Origin: Cupriavidus basilensis
GTDB lineage: Bacteria; Pseudomonadota; Gammaproteobacteria; Burkholderiales; Burkholderiaceae
NCBI RefSeq assembly: GCF_029335485.1
Contig: NZ_JARJLM010000416.1
Span: 1-61,228 of the forward strand
DNA: 61,228 bases
Direction of reading: 5' to 3'
The notes under the pieces: generated by a model
What the model was told of the DNA's origin: nothing
The model's database searches: none
What the model saw: the letters and a program-made list of their open reading frames with translations, nothing else
Translations under genes and position numbers: made by a program
Shown: piece by piece, positions 59,249-61,228 of the stretch
Numbering within the stretch: position 1 is the first letter of the stretch
How the letters are laid out: each line of letters starts with the position of its first letter

Positions 59249-59929
59249 CTACCGTAGCTGTTTGCGGGTGGGTGGCACCAGCCGGCCGGCCGCCACCAGC
59301 AGCACCACGCAGGTGAGCGAGGTAACCACCACCAGCAGGTTGGCGGTATTGTCGTCGCCGGCCTGCACGGCTTCGTAGATGGCTACCGACAAGGTCTGCG
59401 TGCGTCCCGGCAGGTTGCCTGCCACCATCAGCGTCGCGCCGAATTCGCCCAGCGCGCGGGCGAAGGCCAGCAGCACGCCGGCGATGATGCCGCGCGCCGC
59501 CAGCGGCAAGGTGACGCGAAAGAAGATGCCTGCCTCCGGCGTGCCGAGCACGCGCGCGGCATCCTCCAGCTGGGTGTCCACGCCTTCGAAGGCGGCGCGC
59601 GCCGACTTCAGCACCAGCGGGAAGGCCACGATGGTGGAGGCCAGCACCGCGCCCTGCCAGGTGAAGACCAGTTCGATGCCGAGCCGGCCGAGCCACTCGC
59701 CGAAGACGCCGCGGCGCCCGACCAGCACCAGCAGGTAGTAGCCGAGCACGGTGGGCGGCAGCACCAGCGGGAGTGTGAGCAGGGCATCCACCACGTCGCG
59801 CGCGGCCGAACGCCAGCGCGACAGCGCGAAGGCCGCGCCGACGCCGAGTACCGTATTGAGCACGGTGGCCCAGCCTGCCACCTTGAGCGACAGCGAGAGC
59901 GGTACCCAGACAGCTTCCAGGGTGTTCAT
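59249..59929 (-). CDS. modB: Molybdate ABC transporter permease
   Basis: The 226-residue inner-membrane protein has about five helices. The EAA-type cytoplasmic loop 'FEGVDTQLEDAARVLGTPEAGIFFRVTLPLAARGIIAGVLLAFARALGEFGATLMVAGN' is the characteristic ModB segment. Upstream, 'LPPTVLGYYLLVLVGRRG' and 'FTWQGAVLASTIVAFPLVL' are typical. It forms the channel for molybdate between ModA and ModC. It starts 99 bp after modA. Confidence 0.95.
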   Translation of the reverse strand: MNTLEAVWVPLSLSLKVAGWATVLNTVLGVGAAFALSRWRSAARDVVDALLTLPLVLPPTVLGYYLLVLVGRRGVFGEWLGRLGIELVFTWQGAVLASTIVAFPLVLKSARAAFEGVDTQLEDAARVLGTPEAGIFFRVTLPLAARGIIAGVLLAFARALGEFGATLMVAGNLPGRTQTLSVAIYEAVQAGDDNTANLLVVVTSLTCVVLLVAAGRLVPPTRKQLR

Positions 59930-60028
59930 CGGGATGGGCGCCTGCCGGCCAGGCCGGCCAGGCGCGGAAACGGGTTCAGGTTGGCGGCGCTGCGCGCAGG
60001 TTCGGGCGGCAGCGTTCGAGGCTCGGGA

Positions 60029-60844
60029 TCAAGGCTTCAGGAAACCATACTTTGCCAGTACCGCCTGGCCTTCCGGCGACATCACGTAGCCAAGGAACGC
60101 CGCGGCTTCGGCGGGCTGCTTCGACTGCGCGGTGACGGCGATCGGATACGTGACCGGCTGGCGTGTCGGCACCCGCAGCGCCACCTTGACCTTCTCCGGC
60201 ATGATGGCCGCATCGGTGGCGAACACGAAGCCGGCATCCACCTCGCCGCGCGCCACATAGTCCAGGCTCTGGCGCACGTTCTGCGCCATCACGCCCTTGG
60301 CGGATACCGCATCCCACACGCCCGCTGCCTCCAGGGCGCCCTTGGTATAGCGGCCCACCGGTACCGACGCCGGGTTGCCAAAGGCCACCCGCTTGAAGTC
60401 CGGCCGAGTCAGGTCCTGCAGCTTGTCCACAACCAGCTTGCTGTCCGCGGGCAGGATCAGCGCCAGCTGGTTGGCGGCGAAATCGCGGCGCGTGGCGGCC
60501 TGCACCACGCGTTCGGCGACAGCCTTGTTCATCGCGTCCTGGTCGGCCGAGGCAAACACGTCGGCCGGCGCGCCATTGACGATCTGCTGCATCAGCACGT
60601 CGGAGGCGCCGAAATTGAGCACCACCTTGGTCTGCGGATGCGCGCGCTCGTAGGACTCGGCCAGCGACTTGAAGGCATTGGTCAGGCTCGCCGCGGCCGA
60701 CACCACCAGGTCGGCGCCAAAGGCGGCCGGCGCGGACAGCGCCAGCGTGGCGGACAGCAGCAGGCCAGCCGCCAGCGAGACGGTCCGGCGGGCGCGGCGG
60801 GATTGGCGGGGCAGGGCAGGCAGCGAAGCGGTGATCGGTTGCAT
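60029..60844 (-). CDS. modA: Molybdate ABC transporter substrate-binding protein
   Basis: The 271-residue protein is exported; its long N terminus with a basic 'RQSRRARR' and a hydrophobic stretch ends near 'APAAFGA'. The mature part has 'LVVSAAASLTNAFKSLAESYERAHPQTKVVLNFGASDVLMQQIVNGAPADVFASADQDAM', the ModA anion-binding signature, plus 'FGNPASVPVGRYTKGALEAAGVWDAV' and 'VDAGFVFATDA'. It binds molybdate or tungstate in the periplasm. A ModE box lies upstream at 60903-60926. The start at 60844 is chosen over an earlier one. Confidence 0.94.
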   Translation of the reverse strand: MQPITASLPALPRQSRRARRTVSLAAGLLLSATLALSAPAAFGADLVVSAAASLTNAFKSLAESYERAHPQTKVVLNFGASDVLMQQIVNGAPADVFASADQDAMNKAVAERVVQAATRRDFAANQLALILPADSKLVVDKLQDLTRPDFKRVAFGNPASVPVGRYTKGALEAAGVWDAVSAKGVMAQNVRQSLDYVARGEVDAGFVFATDAAIMPEKVKVALRVPTRQPVTYPIAVTAQSKQPAEAAAFLGYVMSPEGQAVLAKYGFLKP

Positions 60845-60902
60845 GGGCGTGGCGGAGCAAGGTTGGAAAGCGTGGCAGGCAAGCCGGTCAGCCTGCCAAA
60901 TG

Positions 60903-60926
60903 CGCAATATATGACGGTATATAACG
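60903..60926. promoter_or_regulatory. ModE-type box over the modA promoter
   Basis: CGCAATATA and TATATAACG are separated by six bases, which closely fits the known ModE half-site CGTTATATA and its inverse (two mismatches in one half). Read on the minus strand it overlaps the predicted -10 TATATT (60906-60911) and the spacer behind the -35 TTGACG (60930-60935), with 18 bp between the hexamers. Bound ModE would block transcription of modABC. Confidence 0.7.
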
Positions 60927-61085
60927 CGGCGTCAATGACACAGCTCGTCTGTTCAGCTTATCGCGACAGGTCATCCGAGTGATTTGCAGTCGTCATCTTA
61001 ATGCAACGTAAACGTCACCTTGCTGCCATTTGCGCTCGGGACAATGTCCGGCTCCAGGCACAACAAGAAAGAAGGGAGCCACCAA

Positions 61086-61228
61086 ATGAGCAGCCATCCG
61101 ACCGGCGCCGTGCGAGCACGCACGGCATCCGCTTCGTCACCGATCTTCGCCGCATCCACTGTATCCACCGTCTCCGTCCTGGCCGCCGCCGTTGCCGCTA
61201 CCGCGCTGCTTGCCGCCTGCGGCTCGGA
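61086..61228 (+). CDS. Lipoprotein, N-terminal part (cut by window edge)
   Basis: Only 47 codons are in the window. The start 'MSSHPTGAVRARTASASS' is followed by a hydrophobic stretch with Ala/Val and 'LLAACGS', a lipobox (LAAC), so it is a membrane-anchored lipoprotein. GGGAG lies eight bases before the ATG. The family cannot be told; periplasmic adaptors of RND efflux pumps often begin like this. Confidence 0.7.
   Translation, partial: MSSHPTGAVRARTASASSPIFAASTVSTVSVLAAAVAATALLAACGS

Overview
The window looks like chromosomal DNA of a beta-proteobacterium of the family Burkholderiaceae, most probably Cupriavidus or a close Ralstonia relative. The base composition is very GC-rich. The window carries a complete fdsGBACD NAD-dependent formate dehydrogenase operon with a divergent fdsR-type regulator, LPS genes in the order exbB-exbD-lpxK-(Trm112)-kdsB-adk, a molybdate uptake set, and a gene for a DUF3141 protein related to PHA synthases. 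I see no rRNA, tRNA, integrase, transposase or CRISPR array. Gene names come from motif and family recognition only; no database search was run.

Layout. 1-2.3 kb: the 5' end of queG, then tsaE and amiC. 2.4-7 kb: an SBF-like transporter with a divergent LysR regulator, a SAM methyltransferase with a divergent XRE regulator, and an SDR 3-hydroxyacyl-CoA dehydrogenase with an upstream palindrome. 7.2-11.6 kb: adk, kdsB, a Trm112-like protein, lpxK, exbD and exbB, all leftward. 11.6-12.66 kb: a non-coding divergent region with four degenerate repeats rich in DnaA-box-like sequences. 12.66-14.9 kb: xseA and sodB. 15-17.8 kb: a 12-residue-repeat protein, an alpha/beta hydrolase remnant and an LpxL-type acyltransferase. 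17.6-24.4 kb: an island of small genes (cspA, a second infA, several orphan proteins of 45-125 residues, a trypsin-like protein). 24.5-28.2 kb: tctA and a sulfite-oxidase-fold molybdoprotein with a cytochrome b and a Met-rich repeat protein. 28.6-33 kb: a HisN-like phosphatase, a YegD-like Hsp70, CorA and PPK2. 33-40.6 kb: fdsR and fdsGBACD. 40.6-47.7 kb: a stand-alone GT51 enzyme, a DUF4132 protein with its partner, and an Ldh2-type dehydrogenase with a DASS transporter. 48-56.4 kb: two RRM-like small proteins flank a phosphatase, an isochorismatase-like hydrolase, ackA, a Pta/Ptb, a DUF3141 PhaC-like protein and an enoyl-ACP reductase. 56.4-61.2 kb: modE, a GNAT acetyltransferase, a CYTH protein and modABC, then the start of a lipoprotein gene.

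How the genes fit together. Molybdenum is a theme: modABC and ModE for uptake and sensing, FdsA and the sulfite-oxidase-fold protein as users, FdhD for maturation, and FdsR as a ModE-like regulator. Two identical-type AT-rich inverted repeats bracket a predicted fdsG promoter, and a ModE-type box overlaps a predicted modA promoter. The acyl-CoA block (DUF3141, Pta/Ptb, AckA, FabI) could turn acyl-CoA into acid plus ATP next to a PhaC-like enzyme. The most unusual items are the DnaA-box repeat array, the DUF3141 block, the Met-rich repeat protein beside a molybdenum oxidoreductase, and the cluster of YKG-motif small proteins.
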